This document shows positions 25,350-35,246 of a stretch of 64,000 nt of DNA, one piece after another. This DNA is from Proteles cristata cristata. Its lineage: Eukaryota; Chordata; Mammalia; Carnivora; Hyaenidae. The stretch's first letter is position 1, and the number at the start of each line of letters is the position of its first letter. The position numbers and the translations under genes are program-made. The stretch is from assembly GCA_017311185.1 (NCBI GenBank), contig JAESUZ010005464.1:168501-232500 (forward strand). Reading direction: 5' to 3'. The notes beneath the pieces are model-generated. The model saw only the letters and a program-made list of their open reading frames with translations. It was not told where the DNA came from and did not search any database.

Positions 25350-25369
25350 GTTGGGGGGTCGGGGGAGGG
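25350..25369 (+). other. G-rich motif
   Basis: Runs of six, five and three Gs within 20 bases. Splitting the longest run gives a four-run quadruplex pattern. Confidence 0.45.
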
Positions 25370-26515
25370 AGACAGTCACAGGTTTTGATCGTACCGTGTA
25401 TCCTGGGGCATCCAGCTGTTTTGTGACTGTGGCCTGGGCATTTAACGAAACCCACAGGATGGCTTTCCCTCTTATTGTCCAGCAAATTGTTTCCCCCAGA
25501 GCTGCTAGCATTTGCAGCCAGAGTGGCTTGTTCAACTTTGTATTTTCCACACGGCCCAAAGAAGGCCCACTTGGCAGGCCCTGTCTGTCGATGCCAAGAG
25601 GCAGCAGGTACACGGGAAGATCTTTGGGTACTCTTGCTTACTAGGTGTGCCGCGAGTGCACACTGCTAGATGTTTTAGCAGGCGGTGGAATACATTGATT
25701 GGCCCAGGGAAGGAATACAGTGATAGTGGAAGTTGGGAGGAGAAATGCAGTTAACAGAAGATGCCGTCGAGCTGCTAAATTTCCTTCTTATTCCTAGGGC
25801 AAGTTGGTATTATTGCAGAAGACGCTAAGGATCAGAGCGTCTTGGGATGAGAGAACAGGAAGCTGTTCACAAGCATCCTTGATGTGCTTTATGGATTGTG
25901 GTTCATGTATTCATATTGGTACTATCAGGAAGGTTTCTTTCCTCTACATGTATCATGATGTATGTTTGCTGGATCATAGTAGTACTGGATACTGCACCGA
26001 TCTCACCTCTCGGCCAAAGGAAGGGGTCAAGATGAACCCGTGTCCCAACTCATTGAAGCGTCTGCTCCATTTTTACACTTAAATGTATAGTGGCCTGGCA
26101 CTCCTACGATGACATGATCCATAGCACCTGGGGGAGGGGAAAGGGTTGCTGAATTGTCATTAAAAGCTTCCTTTGCTTTCTGACAAAGAAGGCAGTTCAG
26201 AAATTTCCGAATTGTCTTGCTACTTGAGCCTCTTAAGTCTGGATTTGAAATTGTTCCCCTTTAGTCCTATTATTATAGGCTTTTTTCTTCATCAGTGAAG
26301 TGTGTTGGTGATGTCAGTGGGAGTTCACTCCATTAAAAAAAAAAAAATCCTCGTGTCTAAGTAAACCAACTTTTCTGTTTCTCCTTTTAAGTTTTGTGAA
26401 AATGATACAAGTATCAGTTAAAAAAATAAAGTAGCACAGAGAAATGATTATACTGAAAAGCCGTAGTACTCCCCTCACCCCAAAATGGAAACAACACTGA
26501 GAAGGGGCTAGATTT

Positions 26516-26735
26516 GGGGGCACGTGGGTGGTGCAATCAGTTAAGGGTCTGACTTCTGCTCAGGTCACCATCTCATGGTTCGTGAGTTCAAGTCCCATGT
26601 TGGGCTCTGTGCTGACAGCTCAGAGCCTGGAGCCTGCTTCAGATTCTGTGTCTCCCTCCCTCTCTGCCCCTCTGCTCGTGCTCTGTGTCTCTCTGTCTCT
26701 CAAAAATAAATGTTAAAAAAAAAATTCTATTAAAA
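26516..26735 (+). mobile_element. CanSINE, first member of a tandem pair
   Basis: Complete felid-type element (head ggggcacgtgggtggtgcaa, body ctgacagctcagagcctgg, tail caaaaataaatgttaaaaa). It is followed within about 10 bases of A-rich tail by a second SINE in the same orientation. A 15-bp duplication (gaaggggctagattt / gaaagggctagattt) lies at 26501-26515 and 26951-26965 and encloses both. Confidence 0.93.
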
Positions 26736-26744
26736 AAATTTTAA

Positions 26745-26950
26745 AGGGGGCGCCTGAGTAACTCAGTTAAGGTTCGGACTTCGGCTCAGGTCATGATCTC
26801 ATGGTTCCTGTGCTGACAGCTCAGAGCCTGGAGCCTGTTTCAGATTCCATGTCTCCTTCTCCTTCTGCCCCTCCCCCCGCTTGTGCTCTGTCTCTCTTTC
26901 TCTAAAATAAGTAAACATTAAAAACAAATTTTTTTTTTAATTTATAAAAA
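26745..26950 (+). mobile_element. CanSINE, second member of tandem pair, internally deleted
   Basis: Starts gggggcgcctgagtaactca. About 25-30 bases around the B box are missing: the sequence jumps from atctcatggttc directly to ctgtgctgacagctcagag. Loss of the B box should disable its pol III promoter. The tail is A/T-rich and runs up to the shared right-hand target duplication. Confidence 0.92.
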
Positions 26951-27086
26951 GAAAGGGCTAGATTTTTAGTTAGGAGTTTGCGGACGGCGGGGGGGTGGAG
27001 GGGTGAGTGGTACTTAAACTGCTCAAGGAGAAAGTTTTACTGTATGGTGTTGGCACATATTCTAGCCCTTCTAGTTCTTTCCAGTT

Positions 27087-27235
27087 TTTTTAAATGGCTT
27101 ATTTTGAACTCATTTTAGATTTATAGAAAAGTTACCAAAAAATATAATTTCTGTATATATCCCTCACCCAGCTTCCCCTAATGCTAATACCTTACATGTA
27201 GTACAATTTGACTCGTGAAAGTAAAATTTGAGGTT
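27087..27235 (-). mobile_element. LINE-1 remnant (L1M type)
   Basis: Reads ttttagatttatagaaaagt, then ctgtatatatccctcaccca, gcttcccctaatgctaatac and cttacatgtagtacaatttg, matching reversed L1M sequence of the same kind as the much longer copy at 58244-59110. Confidence 0.7.
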
Positions 27236-27486
27236 TCTAGGACCAGGCACGAAACTAAAGCAGGGGATGGAGAGGAGCATAAGGAGTATCCGCGGACCCC
27301 GTGAACCTTAGGAAACCATCAGTGAACGGCTCTCCTTCGCAATCCCATTCTCAGCTGCAGCTGCCCAGTGAGCCAGGGGGTTTCCTGGGTGCTACCAGGC
27401 AGCTCTCACCTCCCCCCCCACCCCCGCCCTTCCACTCTTCCAGGATTTTCCCCTCCATGTTCTAGGCTCTTACCTCTCATTGTCTG
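27236..27486. other. Unclassified sequence
   Basis: No recognisable repeat or gene. Includes a C-rich run (27408-27432) capable of a minus-strand G-quadruplex. Confidence 0.35.
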
Positions 27487-28040
27487 CCAGAGTTCTTCCC
27501 CAGAGGAGTGGAACCAAAGAGACAGAGCTATAGATGATAGATGTAAAATTAGATACAGAGACAAACACAGATGCAGTTAGAGAGACAGAGACAGAGATAG
27601 ATTCATTTTAAGAAATTGGCTGGCACGATTATGGGGGCTGCAAAGTCCAAAATCCATAGATCCGGCAGACAGGCTAGAAATTCAGATAAGTCTTGGAAGT
27701 TGCAGTCTTGAGTCCTAAATCCCCAGGGCGGGCCAGCAGGCTGGAGACTCAGGCAAGATTTCTATGTTACAGTCCTGAGGCAGAATTCTTTCTCTGCGAA
27801 AACCTTGGTTTTTGCTATTAAAGTCTTTAACTGATTGGATTAACATGCATGTGTGCAGGTGTGTGTGCGCACACACATACCACCCCTCAAACTATGGAGG
27901 GTAATCTCCTTTACCTAAAGTCAAATGACTGTAGATAGTAATCCCATCTACAAAATGCCTTTATGGCAATAAGACTAGCGTTTGCCCAAACACCTGGGCC
28001 CTACTGCCCTGTTCACACATAAAATTAACCATCATCCGCC
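27487..28040. mobile_element. Old L1-type interspersed repeat
   Basis: The sequence follows a familiar mammalian dispersed repeat in order: ttccccagaggagtggaacc (compare ggttctccagagaaacagaacc), an AGA-rich stretch, ttttaagaaattggctggca, aagtccaaaatccatagatc, ggcaggctggagactcaggc pieces, actgattggattaacatgc, 'tggagggtaatctcctttac' and 'cataaaattaaccatca'. I recall this as an L1 family segment, but the exact subfamily and strand are uncertain. A small (GT)/(CA) patch at 27853-27880 is secondary. Confidence 0.6.
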
Positions 28041-28624
28041 CTGTTCTCTTTGCCAGCCTCTCCTTGACCCCCAGAAATTTGTTGAAATCTTTCTTCTTTC
28101 CCTGATGCTCCTCTCCCAGTTACATCCCTCTCCTTTTTGTTATCATTTTATTAGAGTCTAAGGAGATACGTGCTTCTGTTTATTCTACTGTCTTCTACTT
28201 GTAGAAACCGAAGTTCATTGGTAAAGAAAACCTGAGTACTCGTGCAAGTGGCTTTCCTAAATACAGAGAGGCACTTGCAGAGGTCAGCAGAGGTCAAAAG
28301 TCCTTTTGAGATTAAAAACAACAACAAAAACATCACATGATTCAACTCAAATGTATTTGCTTTATATGTTACTAAAGACAGATTTACCAATATTGATTCT
28401 TAGAGGTGTCAACTCTATTGTACTTATATAGAATTTTTCAAGTATTTACTTCATTTAAAAGGACCTCTCTAAATGAAAGTGTTTATTTTCCTATTTGTTT
28501 GGCTATAGGTCCTTCCAACTTTGAATATTTGAAAAATGTTCATAATATGAATCCTCCACCTTCAATCTGACCCTTCACTTTATTATTTTAATTTTCCAAA
28601 TCGCAAACAAAACTCTCTGAAGGT

Positions 28625-28692
28625 CTTATTTGCCTCTGTAATTCACAGCACTTAGAATGGTGCTTTGTCCAAAGCAGGTCCTCAGAAAATTT
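28625..28692 (+). mobile_element. Short L2 3' end fragment
   Basis: cttatttgcctctgtaattc followed by cacttagaatggtgctttgt and a 'caggtcctcagaaaat' end parallels the L2 terminus (agcacctagaacagtgcctggc, then gctcaataaat). Confidence 0.45.
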
Positions 28693-28789
28693 TTTTAGGT
28701 GTGCTTAAGTTTTCAAAAAATTTCTTTAGCTTTGTATAATAATGGTACGATTTAATATGGTACTTAAAGATTTCAAATGCTTCAATTTA

Positions 28790-28980
28790 TGGTAGTTCAT
28801 TCATTCCTCACATTTGATAGAACTTGTCAGGTAGGGAGAGAGAAGGCACTTTTAAGTCTCATCTTATAGGAAAAGAGGACTCTGTCTGCAATGGTAAATA
28901 ATTTACTTAGGCCATGTACCTTACAGTTGCTGAATCTGCCTGATTCCAGGTCTTCTCATTCCTAATTCGGTGCTCCTTAT
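28790..28980 (-). mobile_element. MIR SINE remnant
   Basis: Reversed MIR landmarks: gaacttgtcaggtagggag, 'ctcatcttataggaaaagagg', aatttacttaggccatgtac, then 'ctgattccaggtcttctcattcc'. Very diverged. Confidence 0.5.
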
Positions 28981-29011
28981 TGTGTGTGTATCACAGTCTG
29001 CTCTACATATC

Positions 29012-29239
29012 TTTTTTTTTTTTTTAAATTTTTTTTAATGTTTTATTTATTTTTAGGAGAGAGAGAGAGACAGCGTGAGCAGGGGAGGGTCAGAGAGAGG
29101 AGTCACAGACTGAAACAGGCTCCAGGCTCTGAGCTGGCAGTCAGCACAGAGCCCGACGCGGGGCTCGAACCCACGAACCGCGAGATCATGACCTAAGCGA
29201 AAGTTGGACGCTTAACCGACTAAGCCACCCAGGCGCCCC
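29012..29239 (-). mobile_element. Young CanSINE copy A
   Basis: Full-length. Subfamily marks seen on the plus strand are gcgtgagcaggggagggtca, gagtcacagactgaaacagg, gagctggcagtcagcacaga and cttaaccgactaagccaccc. A perfect target duplication (tgctctacatatc) lies at 28999-29011 and 29240-29252. Near-identical to copies at 38231-38450 and 62557-62767, which implies recent mobilisation. Both pol III boxes are intact by eye. Confidence 0.96.
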
Positions 29240-29518
29240 TGCTCTACATATCCTTACAGAACATTAGACAATGAACATATTTCTATAAATCCTACTACTG
29301 TTAGATATGCTTGCAGTAAACTCACATTCGTGTCATGTTCTGCCAAGGCTCCAAACTATCCCTTTCTTTATAAGAAGGGACGTTTCCTTGAGCAGTCAAT
29401 CTACCTTGTTGTTTCCTTAATGTGTTCTGTACCCATGGACCAAATAGTCATCCATGAAAATTGCTCTCAAGTTTAGGCTGTCTCCCAGCAAAGGTGTGTT
29501 TGAGAATCAAAGACCACA

Positions 29519-29735
29519 GGGGTGCCCGGAGGGCTCAGTCGGTTAAGCATCTGACTTCAGCTCAGGTCATGATTTCGCAGCTCCTGAGCTTGAGCCCTGC
29601 GTCAGGCTCTGTGCTGACAGCTCAGAGCCTGGAGCCTGATTTGGGTTCTGTGTCTACTTCTCTGTCTACCCCTTGCCTGCTCACACTCTTTCTCTCTCTT
29701 TCAAAAATAAACATTAAAAAATTTTTTTAAATCAA
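29519..29735 (+). mobile_element. CanSINE
   Basis: Head ggggtgcccggagggctcag, B-box region ctgagcttgagccctgcgtc, body ctgacagctcagagcctgg, CT stretch, tail AAAATAAACATTAAAAAA. Flanks share aatcaaa on both sides, so any target duplication is short or eroded. It stands immediately before an L1 3' end. Confidence 0.93.
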
Positions 29736-29736
29736 A

Positions 29737-29942
29737 TATACCCCTGATACGTAAGACATAAGGATACACTGAACAGCAGAGGGAATATAGTTAATAATAT
29801 TGTAACAACTTTGTATACTGACAGATTGTAGTAGATTTATAGTGGTGATCATATCCTAATGTATGTAGTATAGAATCACTATGTTGTACATCTGAAACTA
29901 AGATAATATTGTGTGTCAACTACCCTTCCATTAAAAAACAGA
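29737..29942 (+). mobile_element. LINE-1 3' UTR remnant
   Basis: Landmarks of an L1 3' end in order: agggaatatagttaataata, ttgtaacaactttgtatact, 'gtggtgatcatatcctaatg', aatcactatgttgtacatct, gaaactaagataatattgtg, tcaactacccttccattaaa and the A-tail. It contains no coding part. Confidence 0.85.
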
Positions 29943-30035
29943 ATCAAGAACCACTATGTGTTTTCAGAATTAGAGCCTTCCTACAACCGCTGAAAATTCA
30001 TCTGTACCAAAGAGACATGTTCTAGTATTGATATA

Positions 30036-30134
30036 AAAACATCAAAGTAAACCTAACGCATAATTTACCAAGAACAAATGGAGGTGCAACTCTTTCACTC
30101 CCATACGTCTCAAGATGAATCTTTTCAGAAATCA
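30036..30134. repeat. 99-bp direct repeat, left copy
   Basis: Matches 30364-30462 with about 18 mismatches and no gaps by my hand alignment. It ends (ttttcagaaatca) exactly where the SINE head begins. See the right copy and the enclosed SINE. Confidence 0.85.
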
Positions 30135-30363
30135 GGGAGAGCTGGGTGTCCCAGTTGGTTAAGCATCCAACTCTTGAGTTCAGCTCACTCAGGTCATGAT
30201 TTCACGGTTTATGAGATCAAGCCCCACATTGGGCTTCATGCTGATGACAATACAGTGACTGCTTGGGATTCTCTCTCCTTCTCTCTCTCCCTATCCCTGC
30301 TCTCCTGCACGGGCACATGCGCTCTCTCTCTCTCTCTCTCAAAGTAGATAACAAACATTTTTT
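30135..30363 (+). mobile_element. CanSINE between long direct repeats
   Basis: An older subfamily form: head gggagagctgggtgtcccag, 'aactcttgagttcagctcac', B-box region atgagatcaagccccacatt, then tgcttgggattctctctcc, a (TC)n tract (30325-30343) and an A-rich tail. Its two ends coincide with the inner ends of two 99-bp direct repeats, as if the target duplication were about 99 bp rather than the usual 7-20. Confidence 0.9.
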
Positions 30364-30462
30364 AAAAAATCAAATTAAACCTATCACATAATTTACTAAT
30401 ACCAAACAGAGTCGCAACCCTTTCTCTCCCATTCCTTCCAAGATGGATCTTTTCAGAAATCA
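30364..30462. repeat. 99-bp direct repeat, right copy
   Basis: Begins at the SINE A-tail and ends ttttcagaaatca, like the left copy. The roughly 82% identity without indels indicates one old duplication event. Confidence 0.85.
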
Positions 30463-31762
30463 AGTTGTGGTTTAATTAAATGACTAGGTGAAAAGTCACA
30501 GTGCCTTGTTAAAAAAAAAAAAAAAAAGAAAGTCATCATTACAAGTACAGACTCAGTGTTACAAATCTACAGAGATATTTTTTAAAGAAACACCGTGTGT
30601 CTTAATTTAGTATGAAACGCATGTGATAAAACCCACCTGTGGTCCCCAAGAGTGAAGCCCATTACCCAGAGTCATTCCCAATGGTTCTCAAGCTCCTGCC
30701 ACCGGCCAGCAGTGCACAGGGGACAGTTTTCTTGCCACACGCTCCCCACCTTTGGTTTCCCCATTTTTCTTTCTTCCTCATTTCTTCTGGGACCTCTCTC
30801 CAGGGCCCCGCCATTCCGCTGGACTCCACACACACTGAGAGTTTTGCTGCCTCACTCATCTTTGCTGCAAATTATGTATTATTCAGACCAGTCTCCTATG
30901 ATTCCACTTATGTTGCCAGAGGTTTAAAGGATTAAACAATCCTTCAAGTATTTCCTGTTATCAGTCCTCTCAGTGCAGAGGAGCACCCTTTGGGCCCGGA
31001 CGTCATAACCTGGAGCCTGTGACCTGGCCTTCAGGGACCTCTGAGACCCCGGAAGTGAGCGGACATGTGTTCTCTAGGGGAGTGGCTTTGTGGTTTCTCT
31101 CAGATCCTAAAAGGGACCCGTGACCCAAAACTGTTTAAGAACCACGTGTGGCTCTCGGCTGCCCTGCGCTCCTGCCAGACCCTTCTGTTTTCGCTAGAGG
31201 CCTAGGCCGGGCTCTGGCAATGAGTCAGCAGGCCCTGGGCAGCAGCCTCTGTCCCACCTGGTTCCCCCATCAGTCTCCCCTGTCCACTGCGCTTTACCTC
31301 CGGAACTCTCTGTCCAGTGTGCTGCCCCCTGGCTAGGCCTCACCTCTGCTGGGCTTGTCTCACTCCTTTCCACATCCCCCTGTCTGACCTGTATCTTTCC
31401 CAAGCAACTTTATTTCAGTTTCATTTATTCTAGAGCCTCTTTTCTTAATATGGAGAATCACCAGTTTTCCTCAGCCTCCTGCCTACCCCCTCATCCATGC
31501 ACCTGGCCCATCCCAGAGTCCGTGCCCTTCCTAGAGGGTGACACATTCCCTTCTTAGGGGATTGCATCACTCAAAAGATGGATAGCATCCCCATGCCATG
31601 AGAAACCCTGCCATTTTCTTCCCTTCCAACCCCCTAAAATTACAAGGCCCCACACGAACATTTAGAGTTCCATCCAGAGGTACCTATAGTTTAAAAGCAG
31701 GCTTCACCCTGCTTCAGACTCACCTTAATAATCTCTAACTCTCTCTTTGTCATACAGTAGCC
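30463..31762. other. Unique sequence, no gene seen
   Basis: An A18-like run lies at 30510-30526. GC-rich stretch 30640-31400 has overlapping open frames of up to 98 codons on both strands without known domains. A segment near 31110-31145 ('gtgacccaaaactgtttaag') may be the end of a decayed hAT transposon, but I could not find its partner. Confidence 0.4.
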
Positions 31763-31777
31763 GGTTCCACATATTCT

Positions 31778-31930
31778 CTCTCTCTCTTTTTTTTTAAGTT
31801 TATTTATTTAGACAGAGAGAGAGAATCCCAAGCAAGTGACATGGGCCTTGAACTCACCAACTGTGAGATCATGACCTGAGCCAAAATCAAGATTTGGACC
31901 TTAACCAGCTGAGCCACCCAGGCACCCCCA
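31778..31930 (-). mobile_element. CanSINE, older subfamily, shortened
   Basis: Reversed reading gives ggtgcctgggtggctcagct, a head with 'caaatcttgattttggctca', the B-box-like ttggtgagttcaaggcccat, and a CT stretch directly before the tail. Flanked by a 15-bp imperfect target duplication (ggttccacatattct / ggtttcacattttct) at 31763-31777 and 31931-31945. Confidence 0.92.
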
Positions 31931-31945
31931 GGTTTCACATTTTCT

Positions 31946-33108
31946 GATCAAGTTTTTGATGTTAGAATTGGGGGGAAAAAATAGCCAACAACGATTAAAT
32001 ATGAAAACCCTAAAGGAAGCTGGACATAGATAACAAGAAAGGAGAAAGGTCAAGTCACATAGATTTTCAGTGCTTTCTTCTGGTTTGGGTCTTGGCTTTA
32101 GTTTAGGCCTCTTCTAAGAGAACCCCCTGCATCCTGTGCCCCTTCTGACTTGCTGCCCATGAGGTGTCTGGGAGGTGGAGGGGGCACAATTGGAAAGTCA
32201 GTTGAGGGACATGTCTCCTTGACCAAATGAGCTTCAGTGGGCTGACCCTGCATCATAAATCAAGTTGGCAGCAAGAGTGGATTTGGGGCCCTGAGTAAAC
32301 AGCCGTGCCAAGTCCAAAGTTAGCTCCCCACGAGGTCTGCATTCTCAGCCTGCTGACACTTCCGATAGTCTTTGCTGATACCCAAAACAGAGAATTCGAG
32401 CCCTGCCATATTTAGATCCCTGCCCTAAGTCAGAGTTCTGAGCTGCTGCATTGCTGCTGCGTTGCTCTGATACACGAGCCTGAGCCGAGGAAGTGACCAG
32501 CCTGTGGCCTCACAGACTCAAAAGAAAGCCGAGTCATGGGCAGAGGGCTAGTTCCTGTCCTCAGATAGAGATGGGGACACCACGGCCCTGCCAGATCTCT
32601 TGCCTACCCCTTCCCTCCTATCCTGAGGCCAACTTTTCAGAAGGAATCATCTGTCCCTTTGTTACTGAAAAACAAGCAAGCTCTGTGGTGAAGCCAAAGT
32701 GCCTTTGGGGGCGCGGGGTGGCTGCTGGGCATTGTGCGTGCAACCCAGCTATAGGATTCCTCTGCGTGTTTTCTGATCCACTGCTCCTCCTGCAGAGGAC
32801 AGATAATGAAGGCGTGCACAGCAAACTCCACAAGAAGCCTTTTTCATAGTTAAGAATTGTCGATGAGACTTTGCAAAGTATCCTAGAGCCCACTGCTACC
32901 AGATGTCTCCGTTTAATCTATCCAGAGTTTCAGGGAAGGGAAAACATTATCAGTGTTTAGTTGGCTGTGTGAACAGGGTGTCAAGAACAGCCCAAGCCCA
33001 TGTGGATACAGTGGAAGTGTCCTTCCGTCACATAGCACGATGAGTTCTCCCGACATCTGACCCATGCCCCACCCCCACTACCGCACTGCCTGGGTACACT
33101 GCCACCAG
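31946..33108. other. Unique sequence, no gene seen
   Basis: No interspersed repeat recognised. The longest open frame is 118 codons (32493-32849 plus), with no recognised domain. A pyrimidine tract and AG at 32780-32796 resemble a splice acceptor, but nothing else supports an exon. Confidence 0.4.
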
Positions 33109-33122
33109 TCCTTCCTCCTTTT

Positions 33123-33336
33123 TAAATTTTCAAATGTTTTTCTTTATTTTTGAGACAGAGTGAGACAGAGCATGAGCAGGGGAGGGACAGAAAGAGGAGG
33201 AGACAGAATCTGAAGCAGGCTCCAGGCTCCTAGCTGTCAGCACAGAGTTCAGCGTTAATTGAACCCACAAACTGAGAGATCATGCCCTGCGCCGATGTCA
33301 GAAGCTTAACTGACTGAGCCACCCAGGCGCTCCAAC
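33123..33336 (-). mobile_element. CanSINE, left arm of an inverted pair
   Basis: Complete minus-strand element, flanked by a 14-bp duplication (tccttcctcctttt / tccttcctccattt) at 33109-33122 and 33337-33350. Its head faces the head of the next SINE across about 27 bases. Confidence 0.93.
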
Positions 33337-33362
33337 TCCTTCCTCCATTTAAAACTAAAACA

Positions 33363-33590
33363 GGGGCACCTGGGTGGTTCAGTCAGTGAAGACTTGATTT
33401 TGGCTCAGGTCATGATCTCACAGTTCATGAGTTCAAGCCCCACATCAGGTTCTCTGCTGTCAACACAGAGCCTGCTCTGGATACCTTCTCTCCCTCTCTC
33501 TCTCTATGCTCCTTCCTCGATCACTTTCTTAAATAATAAATAAACAAACAAATAAGTAAATATTAAATTACATTACATTACATTAAAAAA
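33363..33590 (+). mobile_element. CanSINE, right arm of the inverted pair
   Basis: Starts aggggcacctgggtggttca. Body is the older 'cagagcctgctctggatacc' form, then a (CT)n tract and a tail with AATAAATAAACAAACAAATAAG that has expanded into (ATTAC)n at 33566-33585. A further truncated SINE follows in the same orientation. Confidence 0.9.
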
Positions 33591-33765
33591 ACAACTTGAT
33601 TTCGGCTCAGACCATGATCTCACAGTTGTGAGATAGAGCCCCGCATCAGACTCCGCATTGACAGCACGGAGCCTGCTTGGGATTCTCTCTCTCCTCTCTC
33701 TCTCTCCTCCTCCCCTCCCTCAGAATAAAAAAAAACAAACTTAAAAATTATAATAATAAAGAAAC
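33591..33765 (+). mobile_element. CanSINE lacking its 5' head
   Basis: Begins abruptly at 'aacttgatttcggctcagac', so the first ~35 bases, including the A box, are missing. The rest (tgagatagagccccgcatca, gcacggagcctgcttgggat, (CT)n, A-rich tail) is present. It is either a 5'-truncated insertion into the previous SINE's tail or a deletion product. Confidence 0.85.
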
Positions 33766-33939
33766 AGCACAAAATGTTGACATCTGGCTGTGCTCCTGTA
33801 AGATCCAGAGTACCCTTGGCCAGCGGAGTCATTTCTCCTTTCACAAAAGGACTCAAACACATTGGTTCTTGGTTGTCACCCAGCCACATTAGCGATGTGA
33901 CAAGGACAATTCAGAACAAGGCACATACGCTGTCTCTGC

Positions 33940-34160
33940 CCCCTGCTTTCTGAGCAACTGCTCTGTGCCAGGCCGTCTACTTTACACTTCATGTGAGATT
34001 TAATTAACACTCAGAACATTTCCATGCAGGTGTATCTAGACCATGTTACAGATGGTAAAATGGAGGGTAGACAGTTAAAATGCCCTGGGTACCGCAGCTA
34101 ACCTTCGGTAGACCACGGTTGGGAGCCGGGTCCCCGGATGTGAGAACCCCTGTTTGGTCT
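33940..34160 (-). mobile_element. MIR SINE remnant
   Basis: Reversed MIR: gagcaactgctctgtgccag, 'gtgagatttaattaacactcag', 'ttacagatggtaaaatggagg', then a decayed 'gagccgggtccccgg'. It covers most of the element length. Confidence 0.7.
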
Positions 34161-34953
34161 CCTACACATGTCACTGTAGCAGTCTGTTCGATCCCACAAC
34201 TAGACATTAGAACCATCTGGGGGGCTTGCAGATGAGGAAGTCAGAACCTCTTCTGTGGCCCAGGCTGCCCAGGGAAGAGCTGCTGAGCACTCCGCGGCCC
34301 CTCGAGCACTAAGAGGACAGCCTGTCTCTCCTTATCTTGGGATGAACCTGGGTCCCAGCCAGCCGTCAGCCCCCCTGGCCCTTCTTCCCCGTCACTGACC
34401 TCAAGACAGAGCTGTTCATGGCAGTTCATTCAGCCTGCAGCTCAGACACTGTGCAGGAGAGACTGGAGCAGGCAGGCTGGGGTGCAGGGACGGGCCAGGG
34501 AGTGTCACAGAGGGTGCCGCAGCACGCAGCCTGGAGAAGCTGGGGAGGCAGAATCAGGAGAACCCGTGTCCAGCACGGTGCCGGATGCATTACACTCATA
34601 TGAGGTACAAACGACGAGGTCTTAAAGTCACTGTGGCCAGAAGGTTTTATCATTAACAAAAATAAATGAAAGAGGAGAAAAAGTGTAGAGGGAAAATGCC
34701 AAGAGCATGTTGCTCACGCCGAGTGTGAGGTGTTACAAGAACTCGGCACAGAGACGGCCCCTAGCAAGTGGAGATTTGTCATGAGGCGCAACAGGACTTG
34801 CCCACGTTCTAAAAATGCATCAAGATGTGATGTGAACTCTCTGAAGAAGGTGGGAAGGTGAACGGCAAGAACAGTGCTGCCCAGGTCCTTCTGGAGCATT
34901 CCGACAGTGCTCCTTGTGTCTGTGTGTATGATACACATCTCTCTCTTGAAAAC
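34161..34953. other. Unique sequence, no gene seen
   Basis: GC-richer at 34230-34600. Open frames up to 77 codons on both strands, none recognised. Confidence 0.4.
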
Positions 34954-35245
34954 AGTCTAAGTGAAAAAAAACGGACCAGAAGGGCCACACAGTGTATGAC
35001 ACCACTGATATAAAATGTCCACAGTGGGCAACTCCATAGTGACAGAAAGTAGATTCGTAGTTCCCGGGGCTGTGGGAAGAGAGGGGTGGGAGGTGGCTGC
35101 TGATGGGCACGGTATCTCTTTTGGGAGGTGACAATAAATTTTTAAAACTGATTACGGGAATGGCTACACAACTCTGCGAATATGCCAAGACCCATTTCTT
35201 ATCATGTGGCAGGTGAATTATACCTCAATTACAAACCAAGCATAT
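34954..35245 (+). mobile_element. LINE-1 (L1M-type) 3' end
   Basis: Old L1 3' landmarks: ccagaagggccacacagtgt, atgacaccactgatataaaa, 'agtagattcgtagttcccgg', ggctgtgggaagagaggggt, 'acaactctgcgaatatgcca' and 'tgaattatacctcaattaca'. A Tigger transposon begins just after the end of this L1. Confidence 0.85.
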
Positions 35246-35246
35246 A

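Larger units (their letters stand above)
23960..26500. other. Unique sequence, no gene seen
   Basis: About 2.5 kb without interspersed repeats. Several overlapping open frames of 60-116 codons occur in 24.9-25.7 kb on both strands, a pattern expected from GC-richer non-coding DNA. It contains two strong G-rich motifs listed separately. Confidence 0.45.

Noticed and set aside
30960..31145. Possible decayed hAT transposon (gtgacccaaaactgtttaag near the end)
   Set aside because: Only one end is suggestive and no inverted partner was found.
32780..32850. Pyrimidine tract plus AG followed by a short open stretch ending in a stop, resembling a terminal exon
   Set aside because: A lone acceptor-like signal is common by chance; no donor partner or homologous coding sequence was seen.
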